Below the pieces are notes generated by a model. It did no database searches, was not told the DNA's origin, and saw only the letters and a program-made list of their open reading frames with translations. From positions 45,080 to 78,016 of the forward strand of contig NZ_SRRZ01000020.1 in assembly GCF_013179805.1 (NCBI RefSeq): 32,937 nt of DNA, written 5' to 3'. Positions 16,162 to 24,710 of this stretch are shown here, piece by piece; the stretch's first letter is position 1, and every line of letters begins with the position of its first letter. A program made the position numbers and the translations under genes. The stretch comes from Microcoleus asticus IPMA8. GTDB lineage: Bacteria; Cyanobacteriota; Cyanobacteriia; Cyanobacteriales; Microcoleaceae.

Positions 16162-16645
16162 GCGATCGCACGGATGCCGAAACAGTAAGTTATACTATGT
16201 GAGATTAAATAATTAAAAAATTGAGAATAACTTATTCTGTAGGGGGCGATCGCCCCCCTACAGTTGCATCATTTTTTGAAACTGCTATTAGACATGGGGA
16301 AAAATCATGTTGATAGGACTCGCGGCGAAAAACTCACATCCCCAGGGTGGTGGTGGGCGCATCTTACGCCTTAATTTGAGTTCCGGTTGTATAGCGCAAC
16401 CGCCAAAACGGTTGGGACGTTCTTAATTGCTCAAACCCTTGATTTTATTGCTTCTTCCTTCTCCCTTCTTCTGACTTCCATCGGACTTCTTCATTCCCAT
16501 ATAGTTCGATCGCGCCACTCGATTCAGAGGCTATAGTCCCAAAAAACAGGAAAAATGACAAAAACTATCACTTAGGGGCTTCCTTCTGGAGAAAGTATAA
16601 GGATAGACTGTATCTGAGACCCTGTGACTATTGGGATAAAAAGCC
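16162..16645. other. 484-bp intergenic region with hairpins and repeat fragments
   Basis: No gene was found. It contains a HIP1-centred palindrome, CTGTAGGGGGCGATCG with CCCCCCTACAG (about 16237-16263, one extra C). A smaller hairpin CAACCG/CGGTTG lies at 16397-16414. The pyrimidine-rich stretch CTTCTTCCTTCTCCCTTCTT (16451-16470) is the same sequence type as the repeat inside cruA at 19535. The first palindrome could end transcription of the 2Fe-2S gene. Confidence 0.5.
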
Positions 16646-17974
16646 ATGTCAGAAGCTGATCTTCGAGCCAATCAGCACCAACCGCACCCTGCTGTTCCAT
16701 CCGATACCGAACCATTGCAGTCAAATTTTGCTGCTGGGGGTTTTGAGCCGATCGCCCCCCATGCGACAGACACTCCCGCAAGAGTTCCCCAACAGCCAGA
16801 AGAAGACTGGCAAACAGTAGATTTTCCCAACGCGATCAGCGTAGATGCAATTCCCACAAAACCTGAAACAAAAAATTCGCAATCTCAGACACAGCCGACC
16901 GAGGCGGGCTCGCCCCCGATTTCAGATCATCTAAAAAATCTGCTTAGCAATGCGGAAGAGGCTAAGGGCAAAGGATCGACCCCAGTCACCCTAATGCAAG
17001 CGCTGCACGAATGCAACCGCGACCTTTTGCAGCGCCTCGCCCAGCTAGAAACAGCTCTCGAAGAGTCCCAAAACACCTTGCAGAACCGCGAAAGTTTGCT
17101 AGAACAGCGGACAGCAGAACTCGAAAATACTCAAGAACAATTGACGCGGCTGTTTGGCAAAGTGGAAATTTCCCATCAAACCCTCCAAGGTCAAGAAATT
17201 TTAGTTGAGAGTTTAAGAAGTCATTTGGCAACCAGCCAAGCCAGGCTAGCGACTGTTGAGCGAGAATGTGCGTCTACTGTGCAGCGCTACAACGAACAGT
17301 TACACCAGCTAGTAACCACAGAAAATCTTTGCAGGGAACTTCGATCGCGCTTGCACCGCCAGCAGCGCCACACCCTGCAATTCAAAGCTGCCTTGGAAAG
17401 AAGTCTGGAGATGCCGCAAAAGTCACCGATTATCTACCCGCCTGACCGTGCAGAGGATACCGCCAGCGCCCAATTAGAATCTTTGCTCGCCGCGGTTAAA
17501 AGCTCTCAGGTTCCGCTGCCGCCAGCTTTGAACGCTTCCCCCGTCCAACCTTGGTCGGAACCAGCACAGAATCCAGAGGCAGTGGCTGCTGCCGATGCTA
17601 TCGACCCTGAATCCATAGCAAATCAGGAACTCAACCAATTAGCCCGCGCATCCGGCATTCAATTGCAGGAGAGCGAAACCTACCAGCCTCAGGAGCCGGC
17701 AACTGACTCGGCCCCTGCTGTTGCGGAACCTGAACTGCCGGTGGCTGAGTCTGAACCCGAAACTGCTGCTGTCAAATTAGGCAGCCCAGAATTGGCACCG
17801 ATTGTTGAAATTTTGAATTCAGTTGAAACCTTTGGCATTCAAGAAGTGCGATCGAGTGCGGCCAAACCTACAGCAGTCGCACAACCCGACTGGCTGACCT
17901 TGATTGCCAGTCCGCTGCGGTCTTCTAAAAAACGTCGATCGCTAGCTGAAATTGAATTGCCGAGTTTTCGATAG
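16646..17974 (+). CDS. Coiled-coil protein of unknown function
   Basis: The 442-residue protein has three parts. An acidic, Pro/Gln-rich disordered N-terminus spans 1-100. A long coiled coil spans about 110-250, with regular heptads around LAQLETALEESQNTLQNRES and RSRLHRQQRHTLQFKAALER. A Pro/Ala/Glu-rich disordered region follows (about 260-410). The end is a basic, probably conserved, tail (LRSSKKRRSLAEIELPSFR). No catalytic motif, signal peptide or membrane helix is visible. The shape suggests a cytoplasmic scaffold, division- or DNA-associated factor, but nothing in the sequence decides this. It is convergent with cruA, 31 bp away. Confidence 0.82.
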   Translation: MSEADLRANQHQPHPAVPSDTEPLQSNFAAGGFEPIAPHATDTPARVPQQPEEDWQTVDFPNAISVDAIPTKPETKNSQSQTQPTEAGSPPISDHLKNLLSNAEEAKGKGSTPVTLMQALHECNRDLLQRLAQLETALEESQNTLQNRESLLEQRTAELENTQEQLTRLFGKVEISHQTLQGQEILVESLRSHLATSQARLATVERECASTVQRYNEQLHQLVTTENLCRELRSRLHRQQRHTLQFKAALERSLEMPQKSPIIYPPDRAEDTASAQLESLLAAVKSSQVPLPPALNASPVQPWSEPAQNPEAVAAADAIDPESIANQELNQLARASGIQLQESETYQPQEPATDSAPAVAEPELPVAESEPETAAVKLGSPELAPIVEILNSVETFGIQEVRSSAAKPTAVAQPDWLTLIASPLRSSKKRRSLAEIELPSFR

Positions 17975-17989
17975 CGCACTGAAGTTGCT

Positions 17990-18013
17990 AGTTTTGAGTC
18001 AAAACTCAAAACT
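17990..18013. terminator. Candidate bidirectional terminator between convergent genes
   Basis: AGTTTTGAG (17990-17998) pairs perfectly with CTCAAAACT (18005-18013) across a six-base loop, TCAAAA. It sits between two convergent genes and overlaps the stop codon of cruA. A pyrimidine run (CTTTTCTCC) follows on the plus strand. Confidence 0.55.
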
Positions 18014-20147
18014 CTTTTCTCCCCTTCCCCATGCCGTAGGTGAGAGCATAGCTGCTAGTCAACAGCCACAGCCAAACAGCAGGATACCGGGGTTCCAACC
18101 AAGGTTGTACCCTGCGCGCGAAGCTGGGAAGCCATCCGAACAGCCAACTGGCCAAAGCCAGTAGAGTAAAATTCAAGTAACTTCCCAGCCAGCGCCAAAT
18201 ATCCCCCAAACTGACAAAATCTAAAATCCACAGCAGCAGAGAAGGATTTTTTCCGGCTGCTTCGATCGCCAGTCGATTGAAAGTTAGCCAGTCGGTTTTG
18301 TCTTTGATAAAAGTTTCGGCTACAGCGAGTTTTTGCCCTGCCAAAATACCAAAAAAGGTATTGAGAATTGAATTAATTCTTTGGGGTGGCAAACTACGAC
18401 CCGTGGGAACCATCATGCCTTTAGAAAACAGCCAAGTTACTGAAACATTGCTCTGGTAGGCGCGAATTTGGTTTAAGTGATTTGCAGTCAACAAATTGTG
18501 CTTTAATGCTGTATCCAAAAGGTCTGTTAAGCGGAAAAGATTGCGGACGAGGGAGCCGAAGCCGGTGAAAACGAGAGGAGATTGCAGGGATGCTGCATCG
18601 CCGATCGAGATTAGGCGATCGATCGCCACGGCTCGATCGCTGCTGTTGGCGCTAAAATGCCCGGGAATATAACCAAAGGTCGGCTTTTTCCACACCAATT
18701 TATCGACATCGCAGCGGCGGTATTCCGGTAAAATTGCGAAAAAATCCTCGTACATTTCCAGCAAAGAACCGGGATTCTCGGGATTTACGTGATGGTAGTG
18801 AAAGAGATAAACTGTAAGTTCTCCGCCAGCGCCGGGAAATAACTCCCAAATGAGCTGGCGGCCGCGGGAAATGTCGCCGTGACTGTAGAGCACATCCCCG
18901 TACTCCGAATCCCAAACCCCAGCCTCAAATCCTCCGTCTATGACTGCTCCCACCGTCGGACAAACGCTCTCAAAAGCCCGCCCTCCGTTCAATTGCCAAG
19001 CGATGGGAGAAGCCGAACCCATGGCATCGACCAGCAGCCGTCCTAATGCAGTGCGATCGGCTTTGGTGGGCAAGTGGCGGCCCTGAAATACTACTTTTTC
19101 CGCTTCAACATCAGCTCTAATAAAATCCGTTTCATCCCATATTTCTCCGCCAGCTTCTGTTAGCTTAACTCCCGCCAAATAGAGAAGTTTTTCGCCGTCC
19201 AAAGCTACATTTAGCACCTTCGGCGTGTGCAGAACAGGTGCTTGAGCAACGGGCGGATTGTTAGCATCAAAAAACTTGTTGTAGCCATCTTTATATTCTC
19301 GGGCAATCAACGTTTCGATTTCCGCAGCAGTAAATAAACCCAAATCAATTAAGCTTTGAATTTCGTCCCGCGAAATATTCCACTCGCGATTCATCCGCCC
19401 GAAAGGCATTCGCTCAACTAGCAGCACTCGGTAGCCCAATCTCGCCATGACTGCGGCGTGAATCACTCCCAATGCCCCGCCAATATAAATTAAGTCGTAA
19501 AAAGTATCGCCAGAATCGGACACCAAAATCGTGTCTTCTTCCTTCTTCCCTCTTCCTTCTTCCCTCTTCCCTGTTCCCTCTTCCTTCAAAAACACTACTT
19601 GTTTTGGCGTTTGAGGATTGCGAGTGCCTTCGCGCCAACGCTGCTCCCACCAGTAGACGCGCTTGAGGTCGTATTCGCCTTCTGGCATTTTTTGGAAGTA
19701 TTTGACTGTCAGGGGGTAATAGGGGGCAAGAGCGTCAAAAATTGACTGTTTGGAGAGGTCTATGACAGGGGGTTCCGGGTAGCGATCGGGAAACTTGTTT
19801 CTCACAGCAAGATTCAGAGCTTGCAGGAACTTTCTTTCTCCAACGGGCGCGTCTTCTAGACGAAAGACTTTTAAATAAGTTGTGCGCTGTACTGACCAGA
19901 CAAAGAGGGAAAGTTCTGTCGATCGGGAATTGCCGTTTTGTGAATTGGTGTTAGGGAAGGCGGGTTTTGGATTAGCATTTTGAGTTCCAGACAACACAAC
20001 CTCGGCTGCTGTTGCGGTTGACAGCAGCCGAAAACCGTCAGGAGTAATAATTTTTTCTCCGATTCCGGGATCGAATTCGTGCTGCAACCAAGTGCAGACC
20101 GCTGCTGTATCCGGTGTCGGGACTTCTAGATAAAGAATTTCTTGCAT
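18006..20147 (-). CDS. cruA: CruA-type lycopene cyclase
   Basis: CruA cyclises the ends of lycopene to make monocyclic and dicyclic carotenes. The 713-residue protein has an N-terminal extension (1-180), a dinucleotide-binding motif (YDLIYIGGALGVIHAAVMAR, Gly223-Gly227) and a second acidic end (VLLVER). Next come the family-typical MNREWNISRDE, a region with AIDRLISIGDAASLQSPLVF (the FAD-contact GDA), and a hydrophobic C-terminus that could associate with membrane. MNREWNISRDE favours CruA over its paralogue CruP, which is recalled from family sequences. A Lys/Glu/Gly stretch at 188-205 is encoded by a purine-rich repeat and is probably an insertion. The gene is single, divergent from a 77-residue gene and convergent with the coiled-coil gene. 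A related flavoprotein of other substrate is the alternative. Confidence 0.8.
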   Translation of the reverse strand: MQEILYLEVPTPDTAAVCTWLQHEFDPGIGEKIITPDGFRLLSTATAAEVVLSGTQNANPKPAFPNTNSQNGNSRSTELSLFVWSVQRTTYLKVFRLEDAPVGERKFLQALNLAVRNKFPDRYPEPPVIDLSKQSIFDALAPYYPLTVKYFQKMPEGEYDLKRVYWWEQRWREGTRNPQTPKQVVFLKEEGTGKREEGRGKKEEDTILVSDSGDTFYDLIYIGGALGVIHAAVMARLGYRVLLVERMPFGRMNREWNISRDEIQSLIDLGLFTAAEIETLIAREYKDGYNKFFDANNPPVAQAPVLHTPKVLNVALDGEKLLYLAGVKLTEAGGEIWDETDFIRADVEAEKVVFQGRHLPTKADRTALGRLLVDAMGSASPIAWQLNGGRAFESVCPTVGAVIDGGFEAGVWDSEYGDVLYSHGDISRGRQLIWELFPGAGGELTVYLFHYHHVNPENPGSLLEMYEDFFAILPEYRRCDVDKLVWKKPTFGYIPGHFSANSSDRAVAIDRLISIGDAASLQSPLVFTGFGSLVRNLFRLTDLLDTALKHNLLTANHLNQIRAYQSNVSVTWLFSKGMMVPTGRSLPPQRINSILNTFFGILAGQKLAVAETFIKDKTDWLTFNRLAIEAAGKNPSLLLWILDFVSLGDIWRWLGSYLNFTLLALASWLFGWLPSFARRVQPWLEPRYPAVWLWLLTSSYALTYGMGKGRKEF
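19535..19587. repeat. Pyrimidine/purine repeat translated inside cruA
   Basis: CTTCTTCCCTCTTCC-type units repeat over 53 bases; the coding strand reads GAAGAGGGAAGAAGG. They encode residues of the form KEEGTGKREEGRGKKEED just before the FAD-binding motif. The composition is unlike the surrounding gene. The same sequence type occurs in non-coding DNA at 16451-16470. Confidence 0.75.
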
Positions 20148-20190
20148 GATTAGGGTCTCAATTCTGAATAAATTAATAAAGATGAGGGAG

Positions 20191-20218
20191 TTGACAAGGG
20201 AGCAAAGTAAGTTATACT
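20191..20218 (+). promoter_or_regulatory. Sigma70-type promoter before the 77-residue gene
   Basis: A perfect TTGACA (20191-20196), a 16-base spacer and TATACT (20213-20218) lie about 110 bp upstream of ATG 20329. This is the best plus-strand promoter match noticed in the window and implies a leader of about 100 bases. Confidence 0.6.
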
Positions 20219-20328
20219 CCCGAATACTTATTTAGTTTTAAATAAGTTTACAGTGTTCTCAGATTTTTAGCTGATTCGCCGGAAGCCCCACAGCGGCTGA
20301 ACATCTACTCCCTTCGGTATGCAATCCT

Positions 20329-20562
20329 ATGAATTATCCCATTCCTACGAATCCTCAAGAAATGATTGCTTTGCGACAGCAGCCGCTGAATGAAGAATTG
20401 GTGGCGTCGGCGATCGCGGGTGTGATTCAAATAGCTCGATCGCGATCTCAGTCTTTGGATGATTTGAAGGCTGAGGTACTCGCCGACGACAATCTGCTCG
20501 ATTTTGCTCAGAGGCTATGGCTGAGCGACATTGTGGCTCAAGCTTGGGACAATTTGCCCTAA
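20329..20562 (+). CDS. Small conserved protein, unknown function
   Basis: This 77-residue, mostly helical, acidic protein begins MNYPIPTNPQEMIALRQQPL and ends WLSDIVAQAWDNLP. There is no signal peptide, membrane segment or metal motif. The alternating hydrophobic pattern (VASAIAGVIQIARSRSQSLD, LLDFAQRLWLSDIV) suggests a compact helical bundle. It has its own near-consensus promoter and is divergent from cruA, with 181 bp between them. The composition and codon use look like a real gene. Its role is unknown. Confidence 0.72.
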   Translation: MNYPIPTNPQEMIALRQQPLNEELVASAIAGVIQIARSRSQSLDDLKAEVLADDNLLDFAQRLWLSDIVAQAWDNLP

Positions 20563-20746
20563 ATTGTCCGCATCCAAAGGACCCTATAATATTTTTTGAA
20601 GCTGCCAGGAACCAAACCCGCCAGCCAATACATTGACAATTAAATTATTCAGAACCCAACGCTACCAGGATTTACCAAATTTTAGAATAGCTTTTTTTGG
20701 AGGTGGCAACTAATTCGATCGCAGGCGAGAAAGAAAGCTCAAAATT

Positions 20747-21679
20747 ATGCTGAAATCATTTTTTGCTACGCAAAAAGGTAAAGCTGCGATCGCGATGATT
20801 TTGTCAGCCGCTTTTTGGGGGCTGGGTTCTGTCCTCAGTAAAGGAATTTTAGAATATATTCCTCCTCTAAAATTGGTAGAAGTGCAATTGACGGCTAGCG
20901 TTACGCTTTTGTGGATCGTTACCCTCAGTCACCCTGGCAGCAAACGCGAATTACTGCCCAAATTATTTGACCGCCGACAGGCTTGGAAACTGCTAATTCT
21001 GGGATTGCCAGGATTGTTGGAACCCGGTTTCGGATATATTTTTTGTATGCTGGGACTGGCAAGGACGAGTGCCAGCAATGCAACTTTGATTGGTGCGATA
21101 GAACCAGCAATTGTTATTTCTATTGCTTGGATATTTCTGGGAGAATCGGTGGGATTTTCTTTGTTATGGCTTTCTAGTCTTAACATTATTGGTGCGATCT
21201 TGACAGTTGGATTTGACAGCAATTTAAATGCGAGTTCTCTAATAGGAGATTTGCTCGTAGTGGCGGGTACTGTTTGTGCTGCTGTGTATGCGGTGCTGTC
21301 GCGTAGGGGTGTACAGCAACTTTCGGCACTGCCTTTAACTGCGATTCAGCAGAGTTTTGGTTTGATGTTGGTGCTTGTGATTTGCTGGTTGGCATCAGGG
21401 GAAAGTACAGTGTTTTATTTTGCTGGAAGTCAGGCAATTTTGGGTTTGGCGATCGCCTCTGGAATTCTCCAGTACGCCGTGCCTTATTGGCTTTACCTTG
21501 TCGGGCTGAAAACTATTTCGGCAAGTATTGCTGCACAATTTTTAACGCTGATTCCAGTGTTTGGGACTGTCGGTGCTTATGTGTTTTTGGGCGAAAGGTT
21601 GACTTTGATGCAGGGTTTTGGGATGGCTTTGACTTTGACAGCAGTTTTTTTAATTGCTAGGTTGCGAAAAGATGAATAA
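20747..21679 (+). CDS. EamA/DMT-family transporter
   Basis: This 310-residue inner-membrane protein has about ten hydrophobic helices in two EamA halves (about 12-150 and 165-305). Typical signatures are AAFWGLGSVLSKGILEYIPP near the N-terminus and VFGTVGAYVFLGERLTLMQG near the end of the second half. DMT transporters export or import small metabolites such as amino acids or nucleobases; the substrate cannot be read from sequence. The start ATG 20747 is the only in-frame choice after a stop at 20711. A GGAGG at 20699-20703 is too far upstream to serve it. It is convergent with the M23 peptidase gene. Confidence 0.92.
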   Translation: MLKSFFATQKGKAAIAMILSAAFWGLGSVLSKGILEYIPPLKLVEVQLTASVTLLWIVTLSHPGSKRELLPKLFDRRQAWKLLILGLPGLLEPGFGYIFCMLGLARTSASNATLIGAIEPAIVISIAWIFLGESVGFSLLWLSSLNIIGAILTVGFDSNLNASSLIGDLLVVAGTVCAAVYAVLSRRGVQQLSALPLTAIQQSFGLMLVLVICWLASGESTVFYFAGSQAILGLAIASGILQYAVPYWLYLVGLKTISASIAAQFLTLIPVFGTVGAYVFLGERLTLMQGFGMALTLTAVFLIARLRKDE

Positions 21680-21712
21680 GAACTGACATCAGAAGATCGT
21701 ACAACTTGGCGA

Positions 21713-22792
21713 CTAACGCAACTCTACTTCTCGCTTGGCTTCTGCCAAAACTCGATCGCCCCGCATCAACCGGTATTCGGCCCGCCAAACTCCGGGAGTC
21801 AAAGGAGAATTTGTACTGTTTCTTTTGCCGACATAACCCAACCAAGTACGGCTGGGGGCTTTAATTTCATTGGTTTGATCGGCGATGGTTGTGCCGTTGG
21901 GGGCCAATAATTTGTATTGTTCCCGATCGCCCTTGAGCACTCCGTAACTTTGCACCCAAAACAACAAAGCTGGACTGTTTGCAGGGAGTTGAGTCTCGGA
22001 AAATTGTCCTTCCCAGACAGCGTTGATATCGGGTGGCTTATTGGCAAAACCGGCCCGAATTAAACCTGTGGAAATATAGTCTAGAGGCTTGTCCCAAATT
22101 GGATTGCGGGCGATGTTGCAGCCTACATTCGCGTCGGGGCCGACAAACGGATCTACGGGTTTGCCTTGATAGCGAAAAGTTACGTGTACGTGGGGGAAAG
22201 AAGCCATCCCAGAGTTTCCCACCATGCCCAAAACTGTGCCTTTTTCTACCTGCATTCCCGGTTTGACGGCAACGCTGCCTTTGCGGAGGTGGCAGTATTG
22301 GGCTTCCCAGCCTGCGCCGTGGTCGATTACCATGCCGTTGCCGCATTCTGTGCCTGCGATATTGGCTTTGTCTGTATCGTTCTGTAAACGCCGATCGACC
22401 ACACCATCTCGCGATCGCAAAACTTTGCCGGCAGCGGAGGCAATAACAGGTACTCCTCTTGCCATTGCTTTGGCGTCGGGAATCGCAAAGTCTGTACCGT
22501 CGTGCCCGTCGTAGGTTTGACGCCCGCAGCCAAAATCGACGGCAGTGGGGCCGGGTTCTCGATCGAAATACAGCAATACAAAACAGTCTTTGCCTAGGGT
22601 ACAGCCTATCGGCTGGCCGAATTGCGGGTTGTTCGGCTTTTGGGCGACTGCGGAAGAGACGAGACGCTGGGCGATCGTGTGGGCTTCGGCGATCGGGGCA
22701 TTAACTCCGGTTGTGTTCGCACAGCTAGACAGACTTGTCAACCCCACGGTCAACAAAATTGCAGAAAGGTATTTTTTTGATAGTATAGTCAT
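21713..22792 (-). CDS. M23-family metallopeptidase lipoprotein
   Basis: The 359-residue protein begins with a lipoprotein signal peptide: basic MTILSKK, a hydrophobic core and lipobox LSSC with Cys24 as the likely lipid-modified residue. The M23 (LytM/lysostaphin-type) zinc site is His97 and Asp101 in GHDGTDF and His203 in HVHVTF, with His168 in the QYCHL segment as likely catalytic base. Such enzymes cut peptide cross-links of peptidoglycan, and all expected residues are present. A C-terminal region (about 240-359) looks like a beta-sandwich accessory domain, which is inference. It acts in the periplasm. It is divergent from the PAP2 gene, with 160 bp between them. Confidence 0.9.
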   Translation of the reverse strand: MTILSKKYLSAILLTVGLTSLSSCANTTGVNAPIAEAHTIAQRLVSSAVAQKPNNPQFGQPIGCTLGKDCFVLLYFDREPGPTAVDFGCGRQTYDGHDGTDFAIPDAKAMARGVPVIASAAGKVLRSRDGVVDRRLQNDTDKANIAGTECGNGMVIDHGAGWEAQYCHLRKGSVAVKPGMQVEKGTVLGMVGNSGMASFPHVHVTFRYQGKPVDPFVGPDANVGCNIARNPIWDKPLDYISTGLIRAGFANKPPDINAVWEGQFSETQLPANSPALLFWVQSYGVLKGDREQYKLLAPNGTTIADQTNEIKAPSRTWLGYVGKRNSTNSPLTPGVWRAEYRLMRGDRVLAEAKREVELR

Positions 22793-22952
22793 TCGCCCGT
22801 TGGATGTAAAAGCTGAGGTGGGTAGTGAAAAATCAATTAATGATTCAGAATAGAGGGGATTAAGAATCTAGACGATTGGTAAGGCTTTTTCGTTTCCTAT
22901 ATTTGTTGTATTATTTTAAGTTTGAACTTTTAAAATTTTAATTACTTGAAGA

Positions 22953-23654
22953 ATGCGCTCTAAAATTCGATCGCTCATTTCGATCATTCGGCTGGCCGGC
23001 CTTGCTGTTGCTGCTTTGGCGATGTGGGGATTTGCCACCATTGCCGAAGAGGTCTTGGAAAAAGAAAGTTACGCTTTCGATACCTCTATTTTACTAGCTC
23101 TGAGGAAATTGCACACTCCGCTGGGCGATCAAATAATGCTGGGCTTTACCTTTTTGGGCGAGCCGAACTTGCTGCTAGTGATTTGTCTGATGTTGGGTAT
23201 TGTTTTGCTAGCGCGCAATCACCGATCGGAAGCTACAACTATTGCGTTCGCGGGTGGGGGGGCGATCGGTTTAAATTTACTGTTAAAAAAACTTTTTGCC
23301 CGCGCTCGACCTCAACTTTGGGAGCGCGTTGTTGATGTGAAATTTTACAGTTTTCCTAGCGGACACGCGATGATTTCAATGGTTATTTACGGTTTGCTAG
23401 GATATTTTTTGGGTTCCCGCTTTCCCAAGCAGCGCTGGTCGATTTACAGCTTGACAGTTGTATTAATTGCTGCTATTGGTTTGAGCCGACTTTACCTAGG
23501 AGTTCACTGGCCTACCGATGTTATTGCTGGTTATACGGCTGGTTTGGTGTGGCTGATTACCTGTATTATCACTTTGGAAATATGGAAGGAATTGCGTTCT
23601 TTGACTACGGCTTCTAAAGAGGAGTTTTTGTCACCTGAAAATTCTCAAGAATAA
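22953..23654 (+). CDS. PAP2-family membrane phosphatase
   Basis: This 233-residue protein has about six transmembrane helices and the three phosphatase motifs: KLFARARP (ending Arg119-Pro120), PSGH (135-138) and SRLYLGVHWPTD (Arg179, His185, Asp189). The His residues perform the phosphohistidine chemistry. Family members dephosphorylate phosphatidic acid, phosphatidylglycerol phosphate or undecaprenyl diphosphate. The adjacent peptidoglycan peptidase makes a cell-envelope role attractive but does not prove it. The start ATG 22953 is directly followed by a basic region and the first helix. The 3' end is 11 bp from the convergent aspartoacylase stop. Confidence 0.92.
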   Translation: MRSKIRSLISIIRLAGLAVAALAMWGFATIAEEVLEKESYAFDTSILLALRKLHTPLGDQIMLGFTFLGEPNLLLVICLMLGIVLLARNHRSEATTIAFAGGGAIGLNLLLKKLFARARPQLWERVVDVKFYSFPSGHAMISMVIYGLLGYFLGSRFPKQRWSIYSLTVVLIAAIGLSRLYLGVHWPTDVIAGYTAGLVWLITCIITLEIWKELRSLTTASKEEFLSPENSQE

Positions 23655-23665
23655 TTTTTAAATTT

Positions 23666-24550
23666 CTACTCAAGACTGACTGTGAGCTTTTCGGTAAAAC
23701 ACATGGCAATTCCTTTTTCGTAGTAAGCAGCCTCGTTAATGAAAATGGGATAAACGGTTGATTTACCTTCATACAAGACCGACTCACCATCCAAGGTCAA
23801 AAACATCGGATCGCCGGGATTTAGGGCTTCATAATCTCTGGATTGCAGATGAGGATGAATCATTGCCTGAATTTCTCTGTTCTCGTTTCTGGGATAGTCG
23901 ATCGCCCCAATGGTGTGATAAATAGTCAGGGGATTATTGACAGCAAGCATTGTGCCTTGATTGTAGGCTTCTACGCAGTCTAAGATTGTGCTAACTACTT
24001 GCTCAGTTTGCTGAAATAAACACGCATCTAATACGCCTTGCGGGACTGCACCAACTTCGAGCGTACCGCCTAATTCGGAAAGCGATCGCAGCAAAGGACT
24101 ATCATGATTCTTGGTTGTAGAAGCGAGTACCTTGAGGTGGGGATGCACAGAGGTTAAATAAGCTGCTAGTTGCAGGTTAAATGGATGATGGCTGGCGAGA
24201 ATAAATGTTAGCCCCATGTTGGACGTGGTGCTGTGCAAATCGATAATTAAGTTGGGCAGATGAGTGTTTTTTGAGCTAAAAATGCCGTAGATTTCTTTCG
24301 CCCGCTGCGCTTCATAGCTGGAGAGATGGGGATTTTCTAAATCTTCCTGTCGAAAGCAGCGGTTGAGGTCGATATCGACGTAGCGTGTCACGATTTCGCA
24401 AGCTTTGGGATTGGCTAGCAGGGTGATTGTTTCAAAAGTCGATCGCCCAATTAACTCTGGCGCGCGATCGAATTTCTTCACGAGGTAAATTCCTGTGAGT
24501 TCGTTTCCGTGGGTTCCTCCCACTATGGCAACACGTTTAATTTGGTTCAT
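23666..24550 (-). CDS. Aspartoacylase (N-acyl-aspartate amidohydrolase)
   Basis: The zinc enzyme splits N-acetyl-aspartate (or related N-acyl amino acids) into aspartate and the acid. The motifs are GGTHGNE (zinc ligands His14, Glu17), DIDLNR (Asn63, Arg64, substrate binding), LIIDLHSTTSNMG (zinc ligand His106) and GGTLEVG (catalytic Glu165). The length of 294 residues is normal. ATG 24550 is chosen over a TTG six bases upstream because the family begins close to the GGTHGNE motif; AGGAA lies 11 bases before the ATG. The gene is divergent from a LysR regulator, which may control it. The natural cyanobacterial substrate is not established from sequence. Confidence 0.88.
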   Translation of the reverse strand: MNQIKRVAIVGGTHGNELTGIYLVKKFDRAPELIGRSTFETITLLANPKACEIVTRYVDIDLNRCFRQEDLENPHLSSYEAQRAKEIYGIFSSKNTHLPNLIIDLHSTTSNMGLTFILASHHPFNLQLAAYLTSVHPHLKVLASTTKNHDSPLLRSLSELGGTLEVGAVPQGVLDACLFQQTEQVVSTILDCVEAYNQGTMLAVNNPLTIYHTIGAIDYPRNENREIQAMIHPHLQSRDYEALNPGDPMFLTLDGESVLYEGKSTVYPIFINEAAYYEKGIAMCFTEKLTVSLE

Positions 24551-24678
24551 AAACAAATAAGTTCCTATCGCAACTGCCGCAATATCTCTCGAAGTCTGTT
24601 GACTTGAGATTAATAACGTCTTACTATCCAGACTAGCTAAATTTTTAGTATATGTCCAATATTTAATTAAGTAGTAAG

Positions 24679-24697
24679 CTATATTTAAAAGATATAG
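24679..24697. promoter_or_regulatory. Candidate LysR operator (T-N11-A palindrome)
   Basis: CTATAT and ATATAG are separated by seven bases, giving the T-N11-A pattern of LysR boxes. The site is 13 bp before the LysR start codon and in the divergent gap with the aspartoacylase gene, so autoregulation is possible. It is AT-rich and may be chance. Confidence 0.35.
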
Positions 24698-24710
24698 TAG
24701 TGGCTAATTA

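Noticed and set aside
22033..22853. Several ORFs overlapping the M23 peptidase gene
   Set aside because: The M23 frame has a signal peptide and full zinc site; the others show no recognisable protein features.
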